The notes below the pieces were generated by a model, which worked only from the letters and a program-made list of their open reading frames with translations, was not told the origin of the DNA and did no database searches. A program made the position numbers and the translations under genes. A stretch of DNA of 35,223 nt, from contig DGVL01000171.1 of the NCBI GenBank assembly GCA_002394965.1, forward strand, positions 1 through 35,223. Direction: 5' to 3'. This stretch comes from Lachnospira sp. UBA4285 (GTDB taxonomy: Bacteria > Bacillota > Clostridia > Lachnospirales > Lachnospiraceae). Positions 1 to 7,431 of the stretch are shown in pieces. How positions within the stretch are numbered: the first letter of the stretch is position 1; each line of letters begins with the position of its first letter.

Positions 1-1118
1 ACCGTATCTTCCGCCAGTTCGGCCTCTCCGGCAAATCCTTCATCCCGGTTCTCGTCGCCGTCGGATGCGGTGTTCCGGGTATCATGTCGACCCGTACCAT
101 TGAGAATGACCGTGACCGCAAGCTCACGATCATGACGACGACCTTCATTCCGTGTGGTGCAAAGATGCCGATCATCGGTCTGATCGCGGGCGCCATGTTC
201 GGCGGCAGCTCTCTCATCGCCGTGAGCGCTTACTTTATCGGAATGGCCTCCATCGTCCTGTCCGGCATCATTCTGAAGAAGTTCAAGGCATTTGCCGGCG
301 AGCCGGCGCCATTTGTCATGGAGCTTCCGGCTTACCATGTTCCTTCCATGAAAAATGTTCTCCGGGCGACCTGGGAGCGCAGCTGGTCCTTCATCAAGAG
401 AGCCGGATCGGTCATCGTCCTTTCGACCATCCTCATCTGGTTCCTGCAGAGCTTCGGCGTCGTGGGCGGTCATTTCACCTACATCAATGACGACGTATGG
501 GATGCGTACACGGAGGATGAGAGTCAGGTTTCAGCGCTCGCCGCTAAGATGGATATCCCAGAGGAAGAGCTCTCTTCCACCGATGTGTCCCTTCTGGCTG
601 ACGTCGCACAGCCTGTGTCCGTGATCTTCACGCCGCAGGGCTTCAACTCATGGCGTCCGACCGTCGCCACAATCTCCGGCCTTGTCGCCAAGGAAAATGT
701 CGTCGGCACCATCGGCGTTCTCTACAATTACGATGATTCCGAAGAGGAGCTCGACGAAAACGGCACACAGATCTGGACAAAATTCGCGTCGGATTTCACG
801 CCGATCTCAGCCTTTGCATTCATGCTCTTCAACCTTCTGTGCGCGCCGTGCTTTGCAGCCATGGGAGCCATCAAGCACGAAATGAACAATCAGAAGTGGA
901 CGCTGGCAGCCATCGGGTACATGTGCCTGTGGGCATACTGCGTGTCTGCGATGTTCTACCAGATCGCCGGCCTTCTGACCGGGACTGTCGCCTTCTCCGG
1001 TCTGACTGTTCTGGCATTCGCACTTCTGGCACTGCTTGTATATCTGCTCTTCCGCAAGGGATACAAGCCGGATGAGACAATCCGCAATCTGACCTCCGTG
1101 GAAGCAGCCGGTGACTGA
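1..1118 (+). CDS. feoB: Ferrous iron transporter B, C-terminal part (5' end outside window)
   Basis: The reading frame is open from the first bases of the window, so this is the 3' part of a longer gene; the first internal ATG at 84 is not the start. FeoB imports Fe2+ across the inner membrane using an N-terminal GTPase, which lies outside the window. Visible are the conserved core-domain stretches GCGVPGIMSTRTIEN and FIPCGAKMPI, then several hydrophobic segments. The second Gate-type region contains LCAPCFAAMGAIKHE, whose Cys residues are typical of FeoB permease domains, followed by the final membrane helices and a short polar tail. A GTWERSW-like loop region and a soluble insert of about 90 residues separate the two permease halves. 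The next gene downstream is the small Cys-rich protein usually found with FeoB. The identification is secure; only the start is missing. Confidence 0.96.
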   Translation, partial: RIFRQFGLSGKSFIPVLVAVGCGVPGIMSTRTIENDRDRKLTIMTTTFIPCGAKMPIIGLIAGAMFGGSSLIAVSAYFIGMASIVLSGIILKKFKAFAGEPAPFVMELPAYHVPSMKNVLRATWERSWSFIKRAGSVIVLSTILIWFLQSFGVVGGHFTYINDDVWDAYTEDESQVSALAAKMDIPEEELSSTDVSLLADVAQPVSVIFTPQGFNSWRPTVATISGLVAKENVVGTIGVLYNYDDSEEELDENGTQIWTKFASDFTPISAFAFMLFNLLCAPCFAAMGAIKHEMNNQKWTLAAIGYMCLWAYCVSAMFYQIAGLLTGTVAFSGLTVLAFALLALLVYLLFRKGYKPDETIRNLTSVEAAGD

Positions 1119-1156
1119 AACAGCTGTCTGCACAAAAAAGGAATATTGTAACAACA

Positions 1157-1182
1157 GGGCCCTGCCGCAGACGGCAGGGCCT
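1157..1182 (+). promoter_or_regulatory. Stem-loop between feoB and the Cys-rich gene
   Basis: An uninterrupted 10 bp GC-rich stem (1158-1167 with 1172-1181, plus a G-U pair) closes a CAGA tetraloop. It sits 39 nt after the feoB stop and 36 nt before the next start codon. The 3' side reads CTGTGCTATT rather than a T-run, so it may be a leaky terminator, an mRNA processing site or a 3' stabiliser that lowers expression of the downstream small protein relative to feoB. Confidence 0.5.
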
Positions 1183-1217
1183 GTGCTATTATCAAAAATG
1201 AAAAGGAGGTGTAAATC

Positions 1218-1421
1218 TTGCCATCCATACTTGGGAATTTAATCGCTCTGGCACTCGTAGCGCTCTTAATCTATGCTTGCGCGCGCTATCTCATCACCCA
1301 CCGTCACGAGGGGTGCACGGGAAACTGCGGCTGCTGCGGCTCAGACTGTTCATCCGAAAAGAGGATGAGTGAAGAGAGGCTTGCCCGCGCCGTCAAGAAG
1401 CACGAGTGTAAGAATCTTTGA
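1218..1421 (+). CDS. FeoB-associated Cys-rich membrane protein
   Basis: This 67-residue protein has one N-terminal membrane helix (about residues 4-25) followed by a short Cys-rich cytosolic tail with the motif CTGNCGCCGSDC, then a basic helix. That architecture and its position directly after feoB match the FeoB-associated Cys-rich membrane protein family, thought to assist or gate Fe2+ transport; the molecular role is not established. The start is a TTG codon, chosen because AAAGGAGGT lies 8 nt upstream and no ATG exists in frame. An ATG at 1198 is in another frame and lacks a ribosome binding site. It is transcribed with feoB and closed by the strong terminator 20 nt downstream. Confidence 0.85.
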   Translation: MPSILGNLIALALVALLIYACARYLITHRHEGCTGNCGCCGSDCSSEKRMSEERLARAVKKHECKNL

Positions 1422-1440
1422 GACAGAACATACCTTTATA

Positions 1441-1486
1441 AAAAAACTGCCGCCCCGGACTATTCGCCCGGGTACGGCAGTTTTTT
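1441..1486. terminator. Bidirectional rho-independent terminator
   Basis: AAAAAACTGCCG (1441-1452) pairs perfectly with CGGCAGTTTTTT (1475-1486), and an inner CCCGG/CCGGG pairing extends the hairpin. A T-run follows on both strands, so it can end the feo transcript from the left and the NifX-like gene transcript from the right. Confidence 0.93.
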
Positions 1487-1514
1487 CTATGTGGTTTTTA
1501 AATGTTTCCGCTCT

Positions 1515-1886
1515 TCAGAATATGGGCTTTAGAAACCCCCTGCAGTAATCCCGGATCGCAGCGCCCGGGCCGCCGTCATAGGTATACGCCCGTATTCCGG
1601 CTTCTTTAAGCTTTGAAAGATCCCGGGGCAGGAATCTCGCCGCAACAACTGCATCTGCGGAGAGTTCCCGCATCATCCGGATGCGCTCCGTCGTGTCTGT
1701 ATTATCCGGAAACCGAAGCATCTGCTTCTTCACGGTCTTCCCGTTCCTGACGCAGAAAAGCTCAAAGTGATCCATCTTTTCGAAATCCGGGATCAGGCCG
1801 CCGCCCGGAAAACCGACGACGACCAGTTCTGTGCCCTCTTTTCTTGTGATAACCCGGCTCTTCACTCCGTCAAACAGATGGAACAT
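1515..1886 (-). CDS. NifX/NifB-type dinitrogenase iron-molybdenum cofactor family protein
   Basis: About 123 residues. The fold signature is that of the small NifX-like family: an N-terminal strand with a phase-shifted 'HLFDG' segment in place of the usual 'HFG', a central acidic region, then LSADAVVAARFLPRDLSKLKEAG, which matches the family's 'GADVVIAGGIGPRALELLKEAGI' pattern, and a terminal Gly-rich turn (TYDGGPG). Family members bind Fe-S or Fe-Mo cofactor fragments in nitrogenase maturation, but many anaerobes carry stand-alone homologues of unknown role. An ATG at 1886 was chosen because GAGGAG, inside the last codons of the upstream gene, lies 10 nt before it. A longer in-frame start at 1928 overlaps that gene and has no ribosome binding site. 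The two genes are probably translationally coupled. No nif genes are visible. Confidence 0.65.
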   Translation of the reverse strand: MFHLFDGVKSRVITRKEGTELVVVGFPGGGLIPDFEKMDHFELFCVRNGKTVKKQMLRFPDNTDTTERIRMMRELSADAVVAARFLPRDLSKLKEAGIRAYTYDGGPGAAIRDYCRGFLKPIF

Positions 1887-1890
1887 AGGG

Positions 1891-2616
1891 TCAATACTCC
1901 TCATACGGCTGGATGCTGCATGCCGCACCGAAGTATAAGATATAGAAAGTGAGCACAGCCACCTGAAGCAGACTCACATCCAGGAAGAAGGTGGAAAGAA
2001 GCGCTGCGATCAGAATGACCGCGAGAATCACCGAAAGCACTTTTTTCTCTTTTCTTCCGCAGATCCCGGCCAGCAGCGTCAGGACACCGAGAACACAGAT
2101 GGCCGCGCCAAATGCGTGCGCCGCGCTCATGTTCAGCCTTTCGATCCTGGCATCTGAGAACAGGCCGCCGCCAAGCAGTGCCACCGCCGCTCCGCCTACG
2201 ATCTCCAGAGCCGACGCGATAATGGAAAGAAGTGACATCACGCGCATGAAAACAGAGCTGTAATAAACAGTGCTCTCCTCATCGTTCTCTTCTTCCGGCT
2301 CTTCCGCCTTCTCTTCCTCCTGCGGCAGGATCTGCTGGATCCGGCGTTTTCTGAGAGGCTTCGGCTCTTCTTCCGCCGGTGCCGCTTCCTCCGGAGCTTC
2401 GGTTTCATCAGCTGTGACCGGCTGCTGAACCTGGCTGGCCGGCTCCGACTGCTGCGGCGCACTCTCTTCAGCCGCGGGCGTGTCAGCCTGTCTGCTGTCC
2501 GTCTCGTCAATATCTAGTGCTTCAAAGACCGTCGTCAGGTCTCCTTCCTGATCGCGGCCTGTTTCTTCATTCGAAGGGATCTCGCGCTCCCGTTCTTCCA
2601 GTTCCTTGAACCCCAT
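1891..2616 (-). CDS. Membrane protein with long acidic N-terminal tail (unknown function)
   Basis: A 241-residue protein I do not recognise. Residues 1-115 are low-complexity, rich in Glu, Ala, Pro and Gln, with a short basic patch (KPLRKRR) near residue 88, and are probably disordered. Residues about 120-240 hold four hydrophobic segments, including GGAAVALLGGG and ICVLGVLTLLAGICG. There is no signal peptide, so the acidic tail is predicted cytosolic. The start is supported by AAAGGAGG seven bases before the ATG. It is the first gene of a two-gene unit with the NifX-like protein and has its own extended -10 promoter. No catalytic motif is visible; it could be a small scaffold or stress-related membrane protein. 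Confidence 0.8.
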   Translation of the reverse strand: MGFKELEEREREIPSNEETGRDQEGDLTTVFEALDIDETDSRQADTPAAEESAPQQSEPASQVQQPVTADETEAPEEAAPAEEEPKPLRKRRIQQILPQEEEKAEEPEEENDEESTVYYSSVFMRVMSLLSIIASALEIVGGAAVALLGGGLFSDARIERLNMSAAHAFGAAICVLGVLTLLAGICGRKEKKVLSVILAVILIAALLSTFFLDVSLLQVAVLTFYILYFGAACSIQPYEEY

Positions 2617-2678
2617 TTATCCTCCTTTGCTGTCTGCAAAGCGATTCTCTTGCTTTGCCTGGCTACACAGACATTAGA

Positions 2679-2707
2679 ATTATAGCATATCCCCGGAATC
2701 TCATAAA
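2679..2707 (-). promoter_or_regulatory. Promoter of the acidic-tail membrane protein gene
   Basis: On the minus strand the -10 is a consensus TATAAT (2679-2684) preceded by TGC, making an extended -10. A weak -35 TTTATG (2702-2707) lies 17 nt away. The -10 is about 60 nt upstream of the ATG at 2616. Confidence 0.6.
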
Positions 2708-2725
2708 GTTCATTCTGCAGCTGCC

Positions 2726-3355
2726 TCAGGACTTCCGGCATTTTCTTCGGATCACCCCGACAAGATCTATTCTGTCCATCTGCGGCGTCCCGATCTTCTT
2801 CAGAGCCGGCCAGTGCCGCCAGATCATGAGGAGAAGCAGAATCAGAGAAAGCACGGCCGCCTCACGGCCTGCCAGAATCCACATACACACGGCAAATACC
2901 ACAGGAATCACCACAGCTCCAGCCGCCAGCGATTGTGTGGCAAAAACGACAATCATACCGGCGATCATCGAGAAGAACCCGAAAAGCGGCGAAAAAAGCG
3001 TTATCCCGGCACACGTCGCCGCAACACCCTTTCCGCCCCGCAGTCTCAGCCAGAGCGGCAGATCGTGTCCGAGCGTGACGCCGAGTGCTGCCCATAACAC
3101 ACAAATGTGGCCCAGGCGGCTGCCAAAAAGCAGGCACGCCAGGACCACACCCAGTATTGTCTTTCCTATATCGCCGGCCAGTACCAGTATGCCGGGTTTG
3201 AATCCGAGAGACGCCATCACATTGGCCATGCCTGGGTTTCCGGTCTTTCCGACTTTGCTGGCCGGCTTTCCGGTCAGTTTCCGGCACACCACCTCTGCCG
3301 TGATAAAGCTGCCGCAGAAATATCCGATGATAAGACAGCCAATTCTCTCAGGCAT
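2726..3355 (-). CDS. plsY: PlsY-family glycerol-3-phosphate acyltransferase (divergent)
   Basis: About 209 residues with several hydrophobic segments. PlsY transfers the acyl group of acyl-phosphate to glycerol-3-phosphate at the inner membrane, the first step of phospholipid synthesis. The three family loops are present: GSFITAE near the N-terminus, TGNPGMANVMASLG (family consensus SGNxGATNxxRxxG) and GHDLPLWLRLRGGKGVAAT (consensus GHxFPxFLxFxGGKGVAT). The second loop departs from consensus (Met-Ala for Ala-Thr), so this may be a second, specialised copy, with the housekeeping enzyme elsewhere. ATG 3355 was chosen because AAGGGA lies 6 nt upstream; an in-frame TTG at 3376 is also possible. 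It stands alone between metY and the membrane protein gene. Confidence 0.8.
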   Translation of the reverse strand: MPERIGCLIIGYFCGSFITAEVVCRKLTGKPASKVGKTGNPGMANVMASLGFKPGILVLAGDIGKTILGVVLACLLFGSRLGHICVLWAALGVTLGHDLPLWLRLRGGKGVAATCAGITLFSPLFGFFSMIAGMIVVFATQSLAAGAVVIPVVFAVCMWILAGREAAVLSLILLLLMIWRHWPALKKIGTPQMDRIDLVGVIRRKCRKS

Positions 3356-3440
3356 CGCACTTCCCTTCTTTCCCAAAGACGTACATCTATATTGTACGAT
3401 AAACCTGCCGGCGGGGAAAGGGAATCTGCGTCAGAATCTT

Positions 3441-4724
3441 TCAGGCAAACGCCGCTTTGAACGCCTGATCCAGATCCTCAACGATGTCATCGGCATTCTC
3501 GGTGCCGATTGAGAGGCGGATAGTACTCGGGCGTATATTCTGCTCCTCAAGCTCTTTTTCCGAGAGCTCAGCGTGCGTCGTGGTCGCCGGATGGATGACA
3601 AGCGACTTCACATCCGCCACATTGGCCAGATCAGAGAAAATCTTCAGATTGTCGATGAAGCGGAAAGCTTCCGGCTGCCCGCCTTTGATGTCAAACGTGA
3701 AGATGGAACCGCCTCCGTTCGGGAAATACTTCTCGTAGAGCTTATGATCCGGGTGATCCGGGAGTGACGGATGATTGACATGTGCCACATACGGGCTCTT
3801 CACGAGGTAGTCCAGGACCTTCTTCGTGTTCTCCCAGTGGCGGTCAAGCCGCAGGGACAGTGTCTCGGTGCCCTGCAGGAGCAGAAATGCGTTGAAAGGA
3901 GAGATCGTCGCGCCCTCATCGCGCAGAATGATCGCGCGGATATAGGTTGCGTAAGCCGCCTTTCCGGCTGCCTGTACAAAGGACACACCGTGATAGGAGG
4001 GATTCGGCTGGGTGAACTGCGGATATCTGTCAGAGGCACTCCAGTCAAAGCTTCCACCGTCCACGATGATACCGCCGAGTGTTGTGCCGTGACCGCCGAT
4101 GAACTTAGTCGCGGAATGAACCACAATATCCGCCCCGTACTCGAACGGACGGATCAGGTACGGTGTGCCGAAGGTGTTGTCCACCACGAGCGGAAGGCCG
4201 TGTCTGTGCGCGATCTTCGCGATCTCTTCGATGTCCGGGATGTCCGCGTTCGGATTGGTCAGCGTCTCGATAAAGATGAGTTTGGTCTGCGGGCGGATCG
4301 CTGCCTCTATCTCAGCCAGGTTTCTCGTGTTGACGAAGGTCGTCGAGATCCCGTAAACCGGCAGCGTGTGCTCCAGAAGATTGTAGGATCCGCCGTAGAT
4401 TGTTCTCTGCGCGACAACATGATCGCCGGCACCGGCAAGAGCCGTGATGGCATACGTGATCGCCGCTGCGCCACTGGCAACTGCCAGACCCGCGACACCG
4501 CCCTCCAGGGCTGCGATTCTCTTTTCCAGTACGTCCTGGGTGCTGTTGGTGAGACGGCCATAGATGTTGCCGGCGTCCCGAAGTCCGAAGCGGTCCGCCG
4601 CGTGCTGCGCGCTGTGGAACACATACGATGTAGTCTGATAGATCGGAACAGCTCTGGAATCGGTCGCCGGATCTGCCTGTTCCTGTCCTACGTGAAGCTG
4701 AAGTGTCTCAAATCTGTATGCCAT
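3441..4724 (-). CDS. metY: O-acetylhomoserine sulfhydrylase (aminocarboxypropyltransferase)
   Basis: A 427-residue PLP enzyme of the Cys/Met metabolism family. It joins O-acetylhomoserine with sulfide (or methanethiol) to give homocysteine (or methionine) in the cytosol. The N-terminus FETLQLHVGQE with PIYQTTSYVF and the Tyr/Arg pair in IYGRLTNSTQ is characteristic of the MetY branch. The PLP lysine is in HSATKFIGGHGT, and the ALEGG and NPNADIPDI segments are also typical. The ATG at 4724 has AGGAGG nine bases upstream; an ATG six bases earlier is too close to that site. No S-box riboswitch is visible in the roughly 140 nt leader, although a plausible promoter is. The gene is monocistronic by spacing. 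The alternative, cystathionine gamma-synthase, is less likely given the length and N-terminal sequence. Confidence 0.93.
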   Translation of the reverse strand: MAYRFETLQLHVGQEQADPATDSRAVPIYQTTSYVFHSAQHAADRFGLRDAGNIYGRLTNSTQDVLEKRIAALEGGVAGLAVASGAAAITYAITALAGAGDHVVAQRTIYGGSYNLLEHTLPVYGISTTFVNTRNLAEIEAAIRPQTKLIFIETLTNPNADIPDIEEIAKIAHRHGLPLVVDNTFGTPYLIRPFEYGADIVVHSATKFIGGHGTTLGGIIVDGGSFDWSASDRYPQFTQPNPSYHGVSFVQAAGKAAYATYIRAIILRDEGATISPFNAFLLLQGTETLSLRLDRHWENTKKVLDYLVKSPYVAHVNHPSLPDHPDHKLYEKYFPNGGGSIFTFDIKGGQPEAFRFIDNLKIFSDLANVADVKSLVIHPATTTHAELSEKELEEQNIRPSTIRLSIGTENADDIVEDLDQAFKAAFA

Positions 4725-4809
4725 CCTCATGATCCTCCTGAATGAATTCAAACGTAACAGCGCCCGCCTGTCCCCGGCCCGTGTCCGTCTTTTGTTTTCG
4801 GATGACAAG

Positions 4810-4839
4810 ATAGTAAATCAACCTCTCATCTGTGTCCAA
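4810..4839 (-). promoter_or_regulatory. Possible metY promoter
   Basis: On the minus strand TTGGAC (4834-4839) and TACTAT (4810-4815) are separated by 18 nt, about 90 nt upstream of the metY start and just past the end of the preceding gene. Both hexamers match the consensus only partly. Confidence 0.4.
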
Positions 4840-4867
4840 TACAAAAAATTCGCGCTTTGTGATAGTT

Positions 4868-6259
4868 TCAGTCTATAACATGGATCCGGCGAACGCACAG
4901 CAGATCCGCCTCGTGTGGCAGCCGAACCTTCACGGCAGTGTCCCCCGGCCGCGTCCCTCTGTCTGGATTCCCCTTTTCTTCCGGATACAGTGTCAGAATA
5001 AGCCGGCAGCTTTCTTTCCTGAGGAGTTCACCGTCAATCGAAGACAGGCTCACCCTTCCTTCACAGGCCCTGCCGCTGGGGATATCCTTTTTTCTGCCGC
5101 CGTCTTCCGTCTCAAGCTGACCGCTCCCGGCTGTGTAGCGGAAACTGAGCCAGATCTCGCCCATTCCCTCCGGGAGATCCGTGAGCAGGATCTCGGCGCG
5201 CTTACTGCCAGGGACTTTCCATTCTTCCGGCAGATCTCTGACCTGTACCTTCGGATTCACCGGTGCGAAGCCTCTTGCCACGACCCGCATTCTCGGGTAG
5301 GTAATGAGCGACAGAACCGCCTTTTTTCCGGATGGAGAGGGAAGCAAGGCATCATATCCTCCCTTCCCATCCTCCGTCACCTGCGCGTTCCCGGTGATGA
5401 GTTCCTCTCCGTCCCTGGTCACGATTTTCCTGGCCGCTCTCGCTTCCTTTTCCGCGATAAGAAGAATCCGGTTCTTTCCCATATGCCCGCTGATCGTAAA
5501 GTCTGCGTCTGGCCGAAGCCCCGCATCTACGCTCGCGCTGATGATCCCCGCATATCTGACCGGTCCTTCAGTTTCTGGCCTTTTTTTCTTCTCTCTGCCA
5601 AAGACATACAGGTCACCGCCGCCGGCAGCGCCCCGCAGAGTTGCACATAGTGTATCTTCCGTCAGAATTACAGCTCCGCCTGTCCTGACAACGCTCATCA
5701 GGCGGCAGTTTCCGATTCGCGGCTGCCAGTACTCCTCCATGTCCGTCCGCGAAAGCATAGTGAAGAGCATCGCATGAAGGGCTGCACCGTGTGACACGAC
5801 AAGGATTGTATCCGGCTTGTTCCCGTACTCCGCAATAAGACTCTTCAGGAAATCCGCAGTCCGGCTGATGAGCTGCCCGAAGGTCTCCGCCCCCTCCGGC
5901 GGCTGGTACGCCTGCGGATGATACGCAAAATTGCGGTGGTTCTCCGTCATTTTCTCCCGGAGTGCCGGATCAAACGAGTAAAATGTCCCCTCGTCCGGTC
6001 CGAAGCTCATCTCGATGAGCCGGGGATCTTCGACAATCCGGTCAGCGCTCAGACCGGACACGATCTCAGCTGTCTGACGGGCGCGGATGAGCGGGCTTGT
6101 AAACACCCTGTCAAAGACAATACCTTCCGACAGAACCCTGGCCGCTTCTTTCTGCGCCTGATGGATTCCTTCCCGATTCAGGGGGATATCCGTCTGCCCC
6201 TGCAGCCTGTACGAAGCGTTCCAGTCCGTCTGACCGTGTCTGAGTAAATACAGTTTCAT
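4868..6259 (-). CDS. Histidine phosphatase fused to a glycosidase-tail-like domain
   Basis: A 463-residue protein with two unrelated parts. Residues 1 to about 190 are a complete phosphoglycerate-mutase-type histidine phosphatase: RHGQTDWN with the catalytic His at the start, an arginine in SPLIRARQTAE, an acid in EMSFGPDEGT, and the second His in VVSHGAAL (near 157). After GNCRLMSVV, where such proteins normally end, about 270 residues follow with no phosphatase similarity. This part contains GAVILTEDTLCATL, RILLIAEKEARAARKI and a beta-rich segment GEIWLSFRYTAGSGQLET, which resemble the non-catalytic C-terminal part of GH35-type beta-galactosidases. No glycosidase catalytic domain is present. 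The start overlaps the cytX stop (ATGA). As last gene of the thiD operon, the phosphatase might act on a thiamine-pathway phosphate, which is inference. Confidence 0.8.
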   Translation of the reverse strand: MKLYLLRHGQTDWNASYRLQGQTDIPLNREGIHQAQKEAARVLSEGIVFDRVFTSPLIRARQTAEIVSGLSADRIVEDPRLIEMSFGPDEGTFYSFDPALREKMTENHRNFAYHPQAYQPPEGAETFGQLISRTADFLKSLIAEYGNKPDTILVVSHGAALHAMLFTMLSRTDMEEYWQPRIGNCRLMSVVRTGGAVILTEDTLCATLRGAAGGGDLYVFGREKKKRPETEGPVRYAGIISASVDAGLRPDADFTISGHMGKNRILLIAEKEARAARKIVTRDGEELITGNAQVTEDGKGGYDALLPSPSGKKAVLSLITYPRMRVVARGFAPVNPKVQVRDLPEEWKVPGSKRAEILLTDLPEGMGEIWLSFRYTAGSGQLETEDGGRKKDIPSGRACEGRVSLSSIDGELLRKESCRLILTLYPEEKGNPDRGTRPGDTAVKVRLPHEADLLCVRRIHVID

Positions 6260-7431
6260 CTTTTCTTCTTTTCTGCCAGTTTCCCCACGCAGGTATAGGC
6301 CGCCACGCACACGGCGACAGCCGGCAGTGTATTCCCGCATGGAATGTCAAGTGTCATAAAGTACCGGTACAGGATAAATCCGCCCAGCCACACCAGCAGT
6401 GCCGGCCAGGTGAAGCCTCTTCGCTCGTCGCGGTTCTTCAGAATAAAATAATCCGCGATCTGCACGCCAATCATCGGGGCAAAGACGGATCCGATGAAAT
6501 ACAGAAATCCCGTGATGTCATCCATCGGGAATCCAGCCGCTGCCACGGTTCCGATAACCGTCACGATGACGGCGGTCCATCTGTCGCTGATTCTGCCGGA
6601 AAGAGCCTGGGCAGAGATTCCGGCTGACATGGCGTCAAGAAATGTCGTAGTCACTGTCGAGAAAATGATGATGACAAGTCCTGCGACTCCAAGCCCCGCG
6701 CGGACCATGATCGAGGCGATATCTGTCGTTCCCGCATAGCGGGCAGCCCCCATGCCGATCAGAAACATCCAGCAGCTCACCAGTCCGTAGGTCAGCGTGC
6801 TGACAGCTGCGGCTGGCCGCGGCTTTTCGGCTTCTCTCGTGTAATCGCTGATACAGGGAAGCCAGGAAAGCGGCATCGAAGCGGACAACTCCACCGCCGC
6901 CCCGAAGCTGAGCGCATCCGCTGCGCCCGTGTTTTCCGTGCTGCCGCTGAAGATGACCGCGCAGAGCACAATGGTCAGGACAAACAGAGCACTCATCGCA
7001 GCCAGATTCAGCTTTCCTAAGTTGCGAACCCCGATGAGAATCCATATGATGATCAGAGCTCCGATGCAGATGCACCAGATCCAGGATCCGACCGGCAGTG
7101 CACCGACAGCCGCAAGGGCGCCGTCATAGATCATGATCGCCGTCCATCCGGCCAGCTGGATAATATTCAGAATCACAAAGAGCAGTCCGCCGGCCGCACC
7201 GAACGTCAGCTTCACCGTCTCCATCGAACTTCTGCGCTCCAGACCACCGATGAGGCCCGCCAGATACAGCAGAAAGCATCCGATGACATGACCGGTGACG
7301 ATCGCGGCTATGCCCTTCTCCATGCCAAGCGGTGCAAAATAAGTTCCGGTAAGAATTTCCGCCAGCGACACGCCGGCGCCAAACCATATCAGCCCGTTCT
7401 CAAACAGCGAGGTTCTTCTTTCTGTGCTCAC
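6256..7431 (-). CDS. cytX: CytX-type hydroxymethylpyrimidine permease
   Basis: A 391-residue integral membrane protein of the NCS1 nucleobase:cation symporter family with about ten to twelve hydrophobic segments. The N-terminal ENGLIWFGAGVSLAEILTGT and the middle SWLPCISDYTRE are typical of the CytX branch, predicted to import the thiamine precursor HMP. The assignment is supported by the overlap with thiD, which phosphorylates HMP. The start is a GTG at 7431 that overlaps the thiD stop (GTGA), with AGGAGG seven bases upstream. No TPP riboswitch is seen ahead of the operon. It could in principle carry cytosine instead, but the genomic context argues for HMP. Confidence 0.87.
   Translation of the reverse strand: MSTERRTSLFENGLIWFGAGVSLAEILTGTYFAPLGMEKGIAAIVTGHVIGCFLLYLAGLIGGLERRSSMETVKLTFGAAGGLLFVILNIIQLAGWTAIMIYDGALAAVGALPVGSWIWCICIGALIIIWILIGVRNLGKLNLAAMSALFVLTIVLCAVIFSGSTENTGAADALSFGAAVELSASMPLSWLPCISDYTREAEKPRPAAAVSTLTYGLVSCWMFLIGMGAARYAGTTDIASIMVRAGLGVAGLVIIIFSTVTTTFLDAMSAGISAQALSGRISDRWTAVIVTVIGTVAAAGFPMDDITGFLYFIGSVFAPMIGVQIADYFILKNRDERRGFTWPALLVWLGGFILYRYFMTLDIPCGNTLPAVAVCVAAYTCVGKLAEKKKR

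Noticed and set aside
4731..4867. Leader of metY examined for an S-box or other methionine-linked riboswitch
   Set aside because: No S-box stems, K-turn or terminator hairpin could be found in about 140 nt, and a simple promoter explains the region.
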